From positions 27,473,866-27,537,865 of the forward strand of contig CM046298.1 of the NCBI GenBank assembly GCA_025267735.1: 64,000 nt of DNA, read 5' to 3'. Shown here piece by piece: positions 47,101-55,828 of the stretch. Position 1 is the first letter of the stretch. Each line of letters begins with the position of its first letter. Source of the DNA: Mactra quadrangularis (lineage: Eukaryota; Mollusca; Bivalvia; Venerida; Mactridae). The notes beneath the pieces are model-generated. The model saw only the letters and a program-made list of their open reading frames with translations. It was not told where the DNA came from and ran no database searches. The translations under genes and the position numbers were made by a program.

Positions 47101-48669
47101 AATGTCAGTTAACAAAATGCATCTTCAATGATTCTCTAGGGCAGCTCCCAAAGGTAGCATACCTGTCAAGACTCAGGCATTCAGCGTGAGACTCAAGCAT
47201 TTAGAACAGAAATCACACTCTCATGCACAGAATTTTTCATGCAAATTCATAAATAATCTAAAATATCTTTAAATTGGTACTATTTTGGCTATATTATTAC
47301 CAAAGTATTAACCAATCTTCCACAATTGCTTGCTTCGAGTAAAAAACCCAACTCTTCTTGTCAATCTTGAAGATCCAAAGTGTCGTCACTCACTGCGAGG
47401 ATGCAGCAAAACTGACACCAAAATGTAATGTTAGAATTGTGTAAATAATCAATATGAAGTGATTCTGATAATTTTTTCACAAAAGACATCGAGAATACAC
47501 TGTTGGCTTCCGGATGGCTTCCTCTACCAGAGGCAACTGCTCCTTGGAACCCCTTCTCACACACTGACTCTTGCCACCCATGACATGTCTGAGGTAGACC
47601 CTATTTGCATGGCTCCTGATGAGTTTTCAAGTAATATTCGACATTGTCCAATGATCAAAACTTCTTTAATACTCTATAACATTGATGAAGTTGCGTTAAA
47701 TATGTCGTAGTTTTAAAAGTATCATTTCCAGTCTGCTATGTTCCAGCATTTGGAACTACCTCAGCCATCTTCTACACAGATAAACCTCATAAGGTGAAAA
47801 AGTAGCTCTAATATGGATTCCGCAGAAATCTTGATTTTGATGGAATTTGGTTTCAGTGGTAATATAGTCTGAACTACACAGAAATACGATGTGCGAGACT
47901 TTGTACTGATGAAATGTTTTGATCAAGCGTGTACCGGTAACTATGTTATTATTAAGCGTTGTACATGAAAATGACAGGTGGTCTTGTTTCAATGGACATG
48001 TACACAATCCATGACCATTTGCTATGAACAAGACTTCTGAATGATGTTTTGTAGCTAAGTATAATAGAATGGTATAGATAGAATGCTATAGATAATATTG
48101 ACTTTACACGTCCCTGCATAAACAATAATAGAACTACTAGCCAGGGAGTTAATCACCAGACCTCATAACCTGGTTGTATTCCTACTACAACTGATTTCCG
48201 AGGTATATCTACGTAGATGATCGCCGAGGTTGTTCTGAATGATGTTCCAGGGTACCCCATCCAGCTCCCATATTTCTGGCGATCAACAGTACTGCTAGAT
48301 TGTTTACGGTTGAACATTGACCAGACACCACATCAATGATATCAGCTCAAAATTGAAAAACATGTAGTGAATTGGACATAACTTCACATTCACTGATCAA
48401 AATGAGCCTAATTACATGTAAACACAACCTACCCCCCCCCCCCCTCAGAAACTGTGTCAATGACAGTTCTTCGGACATGCAAACTTATGAGCTAAAATAC
48501 AGATTTATGATGCAAAATACAATAACAAGAGAATAAAACTAACCTTCACACAGTCAAATGGGTACATAACACAGTGTTCACCCACCCCGGCCAAAGCTCC
48601 GGCGAACATGTGCGTGGTAATCGAAGACGATGGGGGTAAACTTTCGTACAAATCGTCCTCCTCATTCAT
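37622..48669 (-). CDS. Mfrn: Mitoferrin (SLC25A28/37-type mitochondrial iron carrier), complete
   Basis: Mitoferrin carries ferrous iron across the inner mitochondrial membrane for haem and Fe-S cluster synthesis. Exons 48544-48669, 40770-40989, 39391-39447 and 37622-38169 join in frame to 316 codons, close to the family's usual 310-340. The three carrier repeats are visible: PFDCVK (37-42), PADVIK (132-137) and PLDVCK (223-228), each followed by its second half ([10 protein letters not shown] 69-78, [10 protein letters not shown] 160-169, [10 protein letters not shown] 259-268). Mitoferrin hallmarks are [14 protein letters not shown] (85-98) and [10 protein letters not shown] (176-185). Histidines 32, 90 and 206 correspond to those tied to iron transport in yeast Mrs3. 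Introns are in phases 0, 1 and 1 with GT..AG ends. The start follows an in-frame TAG 12 bases upstream. The N-terminus is short and acidic, without a typical presequence. No frameshift or missing signature was seen. Confidence 0.95.
38868..39028 (-). mobile_element. tRNA-derived SINE (family 2, reverse) in mitoferrin intron 3
   Basis: The minus strand reads CCAAGTGGTTACAACATTGG (A-box region), then GGTTTGAATCCCAACC (B-box), then a body ending GGGGACCAGGAAGCGGACTC. The same body end occurs at about 57350-57380. It is purely intronic and does not disturb the splice sites. Confidence 0.72.
39391..39447 (-). CDS. Mfrn: Mitoferrin coding exon 3
   Basis: This 57-nt exon encodes [18 protein letters not shown], flanked by split codons for Gly116 and Val135. 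It is too short for an open-frame search and was found by matching the helix-3 segment of mitoferrins. The acceptor is ATTTACAG and the donor GTTAGT. Its phases (1 in, 1 out) fit both neighbours exactly. Confidence 0.95.
40420..40619. mobile_element. hAT-like MITE, TAGGGCTGTGGATC ends, mitoferrin intron 2
   Basis: This element of 200 bp has TAGGGCTG at the left and CAGCCCTA at the right. The flanks are TTTCATAT and TTTCATAG, an 8-bp duplication with one mismatch. The interior has inverted CGAATCGAACCACG-type motifs. Confidence 0.82.
40770..40989 (-). CDS. Mfrn: Mitoferrin coding exon 2
   Basis: This 220-nt exon encodes residues 43-115 plus the first base of Gly116. It starts [10 protein letters not shown], directly after the first carrier signature, and ends QQGNHLAN. 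The acceptor is TTCTTTCAG and the donor GTAATT. It contains the matrix loop and helix 2 of the first repeat. Confidence 0.96.
41960..42130 (+). repeat. TTTAGCCTTTCxAGG repeat (copy 1)
   Basis: CTTAATTATGTAGGGCATTT, GTCAGTCACTGATGG, AGAGATTTAGCCTTTC and GACCTATACAATGTGTTGCT match the complement of 45193-45340. It lies within mitoferrin intron 1. No terminal repeat was recognised. Confidence 0.7.
42212..42651. mobile_element. hAT-like element, CAGGGCTC...AAGCCCTG
   Basis: The ends CAGGGCTCAACATTAA and TTAAATTCAAGCCCTG are inverted. The interior holds several ACTCGCAAAAT / ATTTTGCGAGT motifs in both orientations. The termini look like hAT, but no 8-bp duplication was found, so the boundaries are tentative. 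Confidence 0.6.
42834..43060. mobile_element. MITE, GGCCACAACAAGTTGATC family (copy 3)
   Basis: TAGGCCACAACAAGTTAATC and ATCAACTTGTTGTGGCCTTA are near-perfect inverted ends. The body is the reverse complement of the bodies at 7621 and 17031. TTA at both edges supports a 3-bp duplication. Confidence 0.85.
43283..43502 (-). mobile_element. tRNA-derived SINE (family 4, reverse), intact head
   Basis: The minus-strand head is strongly tRNA-like: A-box TAGCGCAGTTGG (43479-43490), B-box GGTTCGAATCC (43425-43435), and complementary ends GGGGTCGATAG and CCACCCGGGG. A non-tRNA body of about 140 bp follows, shared with 34160-34351. The shared tail argues for a SINE rather than a functional tRNA gene. 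Confidence 0.85.
43555..43966. mobile_element. hAT-like MITE, TAGGGCTGTCAGAATA ends
   Basis: This element of 412 bp has TAGGGCTGTCAG at the left and GTAACAGCCCTA at the right. The flanks GTAAGCAC and GTAAACAT match at 6 of 8 positions, consistent with an old hAT duplication. Subterminal ATACCGGTATA / ATACCGCGGTAT motifs are self-complementary. Confidence 0.75.
45193..45340 (-). repeat. TTTAGCCTTTCxAGG repeat (copy 2, reverse)
   Basis: This is the reverse complement of 41960-42130, sharing GACCTATACAATGTGTTGCT, AATCCAGAGATTTAGC and CTTAATTATGTAGGGC. It lies in mitoferrin intron 1. Confidence 0.7.
45345..47740. other. Mitoferrin intron 1, unassigned part
   Basis: This is AT-rich intronic sequence. 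A segment at about 47480-47700 has higher GC and open frames on both strands (60-85 codons), but the translations resemble nothing I recognise, so I do not call a gene there. Confidence 0.5.
47748..48235. mobile_element. CATTCGGAAC-family element, 48 kb copy
   Basis: GCATTTGGAACTACCTCAGC and CATCTTCTACACAGATAAAC are at the left; CGAGGTATATCTACGTAGAT and GATCGCCGAGGTTGTTCTGA at the right. Inverted arms of about 45 bp enclose about 390 bp. It lies in mitoferrin intron 1, 300 bp from exon 1. Confidence 0.7.
48544..48669 (-). CDS. Mfrn: Mitoferrin coding exon 1
   Basis: These 42 codons run from the start to the first carrier signature: [20 protein letters not shown], then [20 protein letters not shown] and VK. 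The AGALAG-xEHxxMYPxDxxK block is the standard first helix of mitoferrins. The donor is GTTAGT. The in-frame TAG just upstream fixes the start unless a 5' exon splices in. Confidence 0.94.
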
Positions 48670-48809
48670 AGTTGCTGGCTAGATAAGTGAAAAGTTAATT
48701 TAAATCAATCAAAAAGTTCAATGATATACAAATTAAACCGATGTCAACTATAATAGACACAAAATAACTATCCATAAGCTAAATATTTCTGTTCGTGTCC
48801 TGAAAACAT

Positions 48810-48890
48810 ACTGGTGACCGCCATGTTGGAAATTGACGTTGTCGTTTCCGGTTTTCACCGAGTGAGTATTTTAACCAATCAGCGAAGAGC
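48810..48890 (-). promoter_or_regulatory. Probable mitoferrin promoter region
   Basis: About 150-220 bases upstream of the start, the minus strand has ACCGGAAAC (ETS-like, at about 48845-48853), AACATGGCGG (YY1-like, 48819-48828) and ATTGG (CCAAT box, 48875-48879). Clustering of ETS and YY1 sites is common in promoters of mitochondrial genes, often TATA-less. The transcription start is not known, and the sites are motif matches only. Confidence 0.5.
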
Positions 48891-49378
48891 AGCTTGCGGG
48901 CGACTGACATTCCGTGTTCCCGCTAATCTACGCCGACCTTCAGATACTAACCTTGCATAACTAGCTTAACGTGAATTTGATTCTTAATCGTCACGAGAAA
49001 GACAAGTTTATAATTTTATTCTAGATAATTATCATTATTGAAGTTGGTTTCTGATCATTTCATTTTATAAAGTGTTTGAGACATACCGTGATCGACGAGA
49101 AAAACGATTAACATTGTAGATTCTACGTAAATCTAAACAAGGACCCTATATTACATGTAGATCTATATCAGGGATTTTATATATTAACTTGATCTGAACA
49201 GAAGCTACACACAGGCATACAGGAAAAGGGGGTGGATTAGTTGTCTGGGGCCAATAATTTTGAAAGTCCTTGATCTAGTTATCATTTTAACAACAACAAC
49301 AACAAAAAACCGTGACGCAAAAACACTGTTTTCTTTCCCATCTTTGAGCGGCACTGCGGGGTCGGGCATATTGCATTC

Positions 49379-49454
49379 CATTCTCGTTCTCAGAGTCTAG
49401 TAGGATTATCAATACTAGCACTGAGAATCCTACTAGACTCTGGGAACGAGAATG
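49379..49454. mobile_element. Foldback microelement, CATTCTCG family (copy 5)
   Basis: A 76-bp hairpin: CATTCTCGTTCTCAGAGTCT and AGTAGGATT on the left, AATCCTACTAGACTCTGGGA and ACGAGAATG on the right. It is the longest uninterrupted stem of the family. Confidence 0.85.
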
Positions 49455-49458
49455 ATTG

Positions 49459-49517
49459 CATTCTCGTACCTAGAGGCTATCAAGACTCTGGATCTACCTC
49501 TGGGTACTACGAGAATG
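49459..49517. mobile_element. Foldback microelement, CATTCTCGTACC family (copy 6)
   Basis: This 59-bp copy is four bases after copy 5: CATTCTCGTACCTAGAGG on the left and CCTCTGGGTACTACGAGAAT on the right. Part of the central stem is lost. Confidence 0.8.
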
Positions 49518-49847
49518 GGTAGGCCTGTAGATCTATTGGGACACAAAATATTTTTGACATGATTTTAAGAATATGTTTTTTTGTAGGTAGACATTAAAAA
49601 TGAATGTAAATGTATCCTTTGTCATCGTCAGTTAGTGGACATTGCATAGTTATTACTACAGTTAGTAATGTTAAATGTTTGCTGGAACGATGCAACTATA
49701 TCGTGGGGGTATTTTGGAACTGGTCAGATGACGCTGAAGTTAGCAAATTTTTTTGCTAGCAAAAGTGGCCACAAAGTGCTACTTTTGCTAGCATTTTTTT
49801 ATATAACGAATCGTGAAATTATAATTTAGCCCTAAAACGGCATACAT

Positions 49848-50758
49848 TAACAAGCTATTTAACATGGTAAGTCCATTTGTCCGGCCTAAGGCCACTAGTC
49901 GGTTTTGTGTATAAAATCGGCCCATCTGAGTGCTGATTTTATACACAAAACGTAAAATACCGACCTTAAGTGGTCTTTGGCCCAAACCCACGGAATTTTC
50001 CCAGGGTAGCCGCTAGATTCGAGCCCTAAAACATGGCCCATCTGAATGCTGACTTTTCTACACAAAACGTAAAGTACCGACATTTTGTGGTCTCTGGCCC
50101 ACCTCTAACGTGGTATACGCCAGTACCCGACCAAATCGTTTAAACACGAGATTCGAGCCTTGAAACATGGCCCATCTGAGTGGTGCACTATGCCCAGGTG
50201 ATAGCCCTAGGTCATGTCTCAAGCGTGATATGGCCAATATCCGGCGAAACCGCTTTAACTCGAGATTCGAGCCTTGAAACATGGCACATCTGAGTGCTGA
50301 TTTTATACACAAAACGTGAAGTATCGACCTTTAGTGGTCTTTGGCCCAAGCCCACCTAATTTTCTTGTGGTTGCCACTATGCTCACGTGATAGCCCTAGG
50401 TCATACCTCTAACATGGTATACGCCAGTACCCGGCCAAGTCGTTTTAACACGAGATTAGAGCCCTGAAACATGGCCCATCTTAGTGGTGATTTTATGCAC
50501 AAAAAGTAAAGTACCGACATTTTGTGGTCTCTGGCCCAAGTCCACGGAATTTTCCCATGGTAGCCGCTATACCCACGAGATAGTCCAGGGTCAGACCTCT
50601 AGCGTGGTATACACCAGTTTCCGGCTAAATCGCTTTAACTCGAGATTCGAGACCTGAAACATGACCCATCTGACAGCCGATTTTTTACTCAATACACATA
50701 ATACCGACTTGAGGCCTTAGACCCAACAAATGGACTTGCCATGTTTAATAGCTCGTTA
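49848..50758. mobile_element. Tandem array bounded by 33-bp inverted repeats
   Basis: Left end TAACAAGCTATTTAACATGG (49848-49880) and right end (50726-50758), the complement of TAACGAGCTATTAAACATGG, match at about 30 of 33 positions. Between them lie five to six tandem units of up to about 190 bp with landmarks ACATGGCCCATCTGAG, GTAAAGTACCGAC, GTGGTCTxTGGCCCA and GATAGCCCTAGGTCA. Units 1-4 are shortened by internal deletions. Open frames across it come from the repeat. The layout resembles the tandem-core mobile elements known from bivalves, such as the pearl family; that comparison is inferred. Confidence 0.82.
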
Positions 50759-52341
50759 TTCTTTAGTTGAATAATGTTCCATCTTTAATCATTATCCATT
50801 AATTTATCACGGCCTCCTTTTAAGTTAAAATCTCATTAATTTTTCATTTCATCCGTCAAGTGACGACAACGATGCTGCATTGAGTCGTTTTCTTTTTACT
50901 CTTACAACACGCATGCGCTTTAAGCACAAAATGGAGCACGTGAATTAGTATGATTTCTTTCGTCGTGTCTTACATTTTATTAAATGATTGCATATTTTGC
51001 TTATATTTGCAGGTACGTAAGTTTTGTTATTGTTCACATGTTTCCATTGTTTATTTTGCATTACTTCATTATGGTTGTCATTGCCATTTTATATGCATTA
51101 TTGATTAAAATGTTGGAGCACATTGTCACATAGTCCACCATGCTCTCCAGTCTGTGCACGTGTGAATGTAGTCTCATGTCTTGTCTCACTATTTTAATAT
51201 GACTAAGGCAAAGCCTCAAAGCGAGCTCGACGAATCCAAACTTATATGCGGAGACGCAACCAACTTTTTGAACTTAATTGTTAACTTGTAGATCCATAAA
51301 AGTCTGAGATTAATGGAGATTAAAAAGAGCAAAAAGAACCTTCTAAAGGAAATCAATTTTCAAGACCAATCATTGAAACACTAATTATACACTATGATCA
51401 CTCTATGTGGTTTGTTGTACTTAAAAGCGTCACATCACAGAGAAATGGAAGGTAGGACTACACCTGCATCCTCACAAGAATATCATGTTCTCCAAGATGC
51501 AAGTAAAACATTTGATTAGACTATATATATGGCTTCAACCTAGTCCTAAATATAAGACCCTACGTATGTTTTTTTATCATTTGGACATTTCTCCGTTATG
51601 TAGGGTCTTAACCGATTGCTTCACCCTTGGCGTAGATGTCTACATAGTGGATTTTGCCAAGTACCACCATTGAAGTTGAAGTTCAAAAACTCATAGCAAA
51701 AATTTTAGTGTACAGACATCCATTCAGGTCCGCACGTTCTACTCGTTTTAATTAGAAAAATTTGCAATAAAACAATACACCAATAGAAAGATAAACAAAA
51801 AATACACATGATAAAAGTAAAATTATTTCAAATTCTAACCTTACACAGTCAAATAATCCATTTAAACTCCTTAATTGACGAGTACTTTCAGTTTGTCACA
51901 ATAACCGTGCAATAATAGCCAAAGCAATCCGAATTCAAATTGGGTCACGTTATTTGTAAGAATTGATTTCGAACGAACTTCTTAGGTACAGTATAAAATC
52001 CAGTAACCGGACCGATCCGTGTATATTTTGACTGCTGACAGTAAGAACGACTACTCTGGAGAGATTTAAATTCGTTTAAGTAACTTTTAAGCGAAGCGAA
52101 ACTTTATTTACCGACTCGAATTCAGTTCAAAATGGCGGTGAGCGGCGACAATCCTGGATAGCATGAAAAGTAATTGTTGTTTTCGTTAGCGAAAAAACAG
52201 ATTTTTATCTTTTGCTTTACGGAAAGAATAAAAGTAACATTTTATCTATCGATTGGTGCTAACTTGACCCACATTCATTGACTTTTTGAAAAAAATATTT
52301 TGCTATGTGTTTTTGAAGCAATCCGTTAAGACCCTACATAA

Positions 52342-53439
52342 TAGGGCTCTATACTGGTATACGATATATATCGAATACCGGTATTGTAGGTTCGATAGAT
52401 ATATCGGATCGAACGTTTCCGTATCGAACAAAATATCGATCAATGACGGTCATACAAATATAATCCATGGTTTGCAAATTATTTGATATTTTGTATCGCC
52501 AAATCAACAATCTACTGCTTCCAATACGGTATGTAATAATATGTGGACAAACCGCTTCATAATTTGACATTCCTTTAAGCAAATGTCTTACACCGGATAT
52601 GTCATGTTATGTCCTTTTTCAATCAAAAGGAAGTAACTTTTGCAGTTAGATATGTACTTTCGGTTTCAATTAGTCCGGCATTTTAAATACAGATCAATTT
52701 TTGGGAACCAGATTTGTTCGGGTAGATCCGCAATGTAAAGAGAACTTGATTTACCAGAAGCAATATTCTTGTTAATAGCTAAAGTTCTGAAAGAGTATGC
52801 TTTTTCTTTTGCCGATCTTTGTTTAGTGTCATGAAAATATGAATAAATGGAGATAAATCTTACTAAAACCAAACATCAACAAAAGTATTTCATTTTGTGT
52901 AACTCCTGCACTCAAGTACATAAACGATCGATGATCGAACGCACTAAGTCGATGTTGATGTTAATACACAGACTTCGGTGTCACAAAGACTCGTCTGCAA
53001 CATTGCATTTGTCCGAGAATATGCCGCCTTTTGAGTTATTATATTGTACAAAGAATGGATGGACCAGAGTGTACTATATGCTGCAAAAATGTTGCAAGCA
53101 AAGGAGGCAATACAACAAACTTGGCTGTGCTTGTCACACTGACAGCAGACAGATCATGTCTGGACACAGACTCACTCATTCTCATACCCAGAGGCTATCA
53201 AGATTATCGAGTAAGATCGAGAAGATAACCTCTGGGTACGAGAATGAGACTCGCTATATTTCTTAAAAAATGCAAACATCAAAGACTTTAACATCTAAAA
53301 TATTAATAAGATTTTTAGTGGTATCGTGTTACAAAATTAAAATAAATGAATATCAAAATATCATATGATATATCGAATATCGATCAATTTGTATCGATAC
53401 GAATATCGTATCGATCATTCTGACCGATATAGAGCCCTA
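52342..53439. mobile_element. hAT-like element nested in the 51541 element, exact 8-bp duplication
   Basis: This element of 1,098 bp has TAGGGCTCTATAC at the left and TATAGAGCCCTA at the right, flanked by CTACATAA at 52334-52341 and 53440-53447. Subterminal regions carry many ATCGATA/CGATAT motifs. A foldback microelement (53177-53246) lies inside. A reading frame of 139 codons (52847-53266) shows no similarity that I recognise and runs into the foldback, so I do not call a transposase. Confidence 0.93.
53177..53246. mobile_element. Foldback microelement, CATTCTCGTACCC family (copy 7)
   Basis: A 70-bp hairpin CATTCTCATACCCAGAGG ... CCTCTGGGTACGAGAATG, inserted in the hAT-like element at 52342-53439, which itself lies in another element. 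Confidence 0.85.
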
Positions 53440-53705
53440 CTACATAACAGAAAAATGTCCGTATGATAAAATAGTTATGTAGGGTCTTATATTTAGGACT
53501 AGGCTTCAACCCACAAAACATATCCCCTGTTTCTATTGTATTTTTTGGTACTTTTAAAAATGTCTTTTTATCAACTTGCAGATCCGCGTTTATTGTAGCT
53601 GCTTCAGTGATACATTTATTCGAGGGCCTATTAATTAAATAAGCTAGGGGAGATAACTGCGTAATTTATTGTATTCAGAAAAATCTGACAACATCCCATT
53701 ATTAT

Positions 53706-54010
53706 ACCCCCGCTTCGAAGAAGAGGGGGGTATACTGTTTTACCCATGTCCGTCCGTCTGTCCGTCCGTTACAAAATTTCCGTCACAGTTTTCTCAGCAA
53801 CTATAACATGCTGCAGCCTAATACTTTGCATATTGCTTCATCCCATAGTCCCATGTGGTGTAAAGCGATTTCATGCTCCTTGCTCATCTACTTCCTGTTT
53901 GTCGCATATTTTTAGATTTCGTTAAATGAAAGTTACATTATGATAGTCATATTTCTCACTGCGGGGGTATCACTAGTGAGCATTAGCTCACAGATTTACT
54001 TGTTGTTGGA
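53706..54010 (+). repeat. Dispersed repeat with GTCCGTCCGTC tract
   Basis: The block begins ATACCCCCGCTTCGAAGAAG and GGGGGTATACTGTTTTACCC, has a (GTCC)n-type tract (GTCCGTCCGTCTGTCCGTCC, 53748-53769) and ends near GGGGGTATCACTAGTGAGCA and TTAGCTCACAG. I associate this arrangement with a repeat common in bivalve genomes. Its mobility class is not clear from the sequence. Confidence 0.65.
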
Positions 54011-54019
54011 GTTGTGACC

Positions 54020-55240
54020 CTTTTCAACTTTTTAATTTGGGAGAAAGTATTATGAAATATTTTCAATACTTATGGATATATTTAAATGATAGTTTGTATG
54101 CTTATTCATCAGTACTACATGTAGGTGACTACATAGGGACATAACTCTTGATGTTCTTTTTGAAGTTATGCCCCTTTACTTTAATTTTGAATTTTGTTCA
54201 AATTGAAATACAATGTATTTATAGTTCTTCATATAGATATTTAGATGAAAGTAGGTATGCTTATTCGTTGATACAATGTCTACTTTACCCTGATGGGACG
54301 TTACTATGGATGAATGTTTTAGGAGTAATGCCACTTTTATATTTTACAAATATGAATTAGTAATTATTATTTGACTGAATTAAATCCTTTCAACAATATG
54401 TCCTGTCTTGAAATTACTTTTGTTTTAAGATAAGCCTTGCCATGAACAAAACACCCGAAAAGTCGAGCGCGCTGTCCTTGGACTGCTCTTGTTTAACATA
54501 GAAATGTTTTCCTCTTTAAACAATGCCCAGTGACGTTTAGTTTCGGAAACGTGCCGGTTTTATCATGAACGTCTCTTAGCGACGTCATAAACTGTGCATT
54601 GTTAAGTATTTTCGATGTAAAAAAGTCGTTTTTATAAATAGAGGAAAAGAACGAATAAAACAACCAAATATATTTTGAATTGTTATTATGGAATAATCAT
54701 CGTAAAAAACACATTTAAAATTATTTTGTAAGTGAAAAAGGCCACGAGGCAGCTGTAAATCTTTTAAGCCAATGAAAAGACGCCACTTACTTCGCCGCAT
54801 TGACTCTCTTCCTGCTATAATTTCCGGATGCACAGGGCGGGTTCAAAAATCAACTTCCGGTAAATTGTCAAAATACCTTTCGAGCTTGCTATTACATATG
54901 TGCGTTTTCTGTCTATATTTGCAGACCAGAATGTCAACACATCCTTCATGTAGCTGAGAAGATGTATATTCAATGCTTCAGAACCTGTGACAATTGGCAC
55001 CAACATGCTTAAAATTGGAGTGTTTTCCGTGATACGGAACGAAACCGGTTTGTATGGTTTTTATATTTTCATGACGTCTTGAGATTAGCTGTATCAACCA
55101 ATCAGATTGTATGAATTTGGGAAACCCAGTAGCAAAGTTGCGCGAAATTGTGATGTGCAAGAGGTTTGTTTTTATTGTTAAGAAACTAATTAATTTATAC
55201 TTGTTTATTTATAAGCTTGATCTAGACCTATATATATACT
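54020..55240. other. Intergenic; no gene seen
   Basis: The left part (54040-54360) has two loosely similar segments with TTTATAGATATTTA and GTATGCTTATTC motifs. The rest is AT-rich. Open frames of 60-80 codons are present, but none resembles a known protein. Confidence 0.45.
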
Positions 55241-55243
55241 CGT

Positions 55244-55817
55244 TGCATCTATTTCCGCGTTAAATCTGGTTCCGCATTATTTTCACTTTTCGTTAATTTC
55301 ACTTGAAGCGACACCTACACATAAATAAAAGTGACCTTCTTTTCGCACAGAAAGATATTTTTGCCAAATATTGCAGAATAAACTGCTCAAGAGGACAACT
55401 GTCTTTAAATGCCCCCATTTTGAAAAAGACAAGTAATACTAACAAAAATAACAGACCTGTATGAATGTTTGTGTAAATGATCTTGTTTTTGCATAACTTT
55501 CCTATGATTGTGTGCGGACTGAACTCTTTAAAAAAATGGAATAGTTATTTTTTTTATATTATTGAACCTATTACGATAGTATAGACTTTTTATACCGCGG
55601 ATCCAGATTTACTTCCCTTACATATGGTGGTTGCCACTTGACTTGAATAATGCCGGTAAAATGGAAAAATGTGAACAATTGTAAACAAATTGTAATTCCT
55701 TTTCGCTACTCCAAAAATGAAAGATTGGTGAAAGTATTGAGCAGAAAGAAAACAAATTAAAGAGACTTTGTATTATATTTATTTATTATAGCGCTTAGTA
55801 ACGCGGAAATAGATGCA
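55244..55817. mobile_element. Inverted-repeat element, TGCATCTATTTCCGCGTTA ends
   Basis: Exact 19-bp inverted ends TGCATCTATTTCCGCGTTA and TAACGCGGAAATAGATGCA enclose about 535 bp of AT-rich sequence with no reading frame. Its right edge abuts the start of the element at 55829, which may have lost its outermost end to it. Confidence 0.75.
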
Positions 55818-55828
55818 AACAGGGTAAA

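Larger units (their letters stand above)
51541..53501. mobile_element. Long inverted-repeat (MULE-like) element, copy 1, interrupted
   Basis: The ends TAGTCCTAAATATAAGACC and the complement GGTCTTATATTTAGGACTA are inverted. Each end is itself a hairpin (ACCCTACGTA...TATGTAGGGT). The flanks GGCTTCAACC on both sides give a 9-10-bp target duplication, as in Mutator-like elements. Without the hAT-like insertion at 52342-53439 and its duplication it is 855 bp. It matches 55943-56737 in reverse orientation over nearly its full length. No transposase frame is present. Confidence 0.85.

Noticed and set aside
49788..50312. Overlapping 62-84-codon minus-strand frames with repeated peptides
   Set aside because: They are translations of the tandem units in the 49848-50758 array.
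52847..53266. 139-codon frame as a transposase or other gene
   Set aside because: It has no recognisable motif, sits in a non-autonomous element and runs through a foldback repeat.
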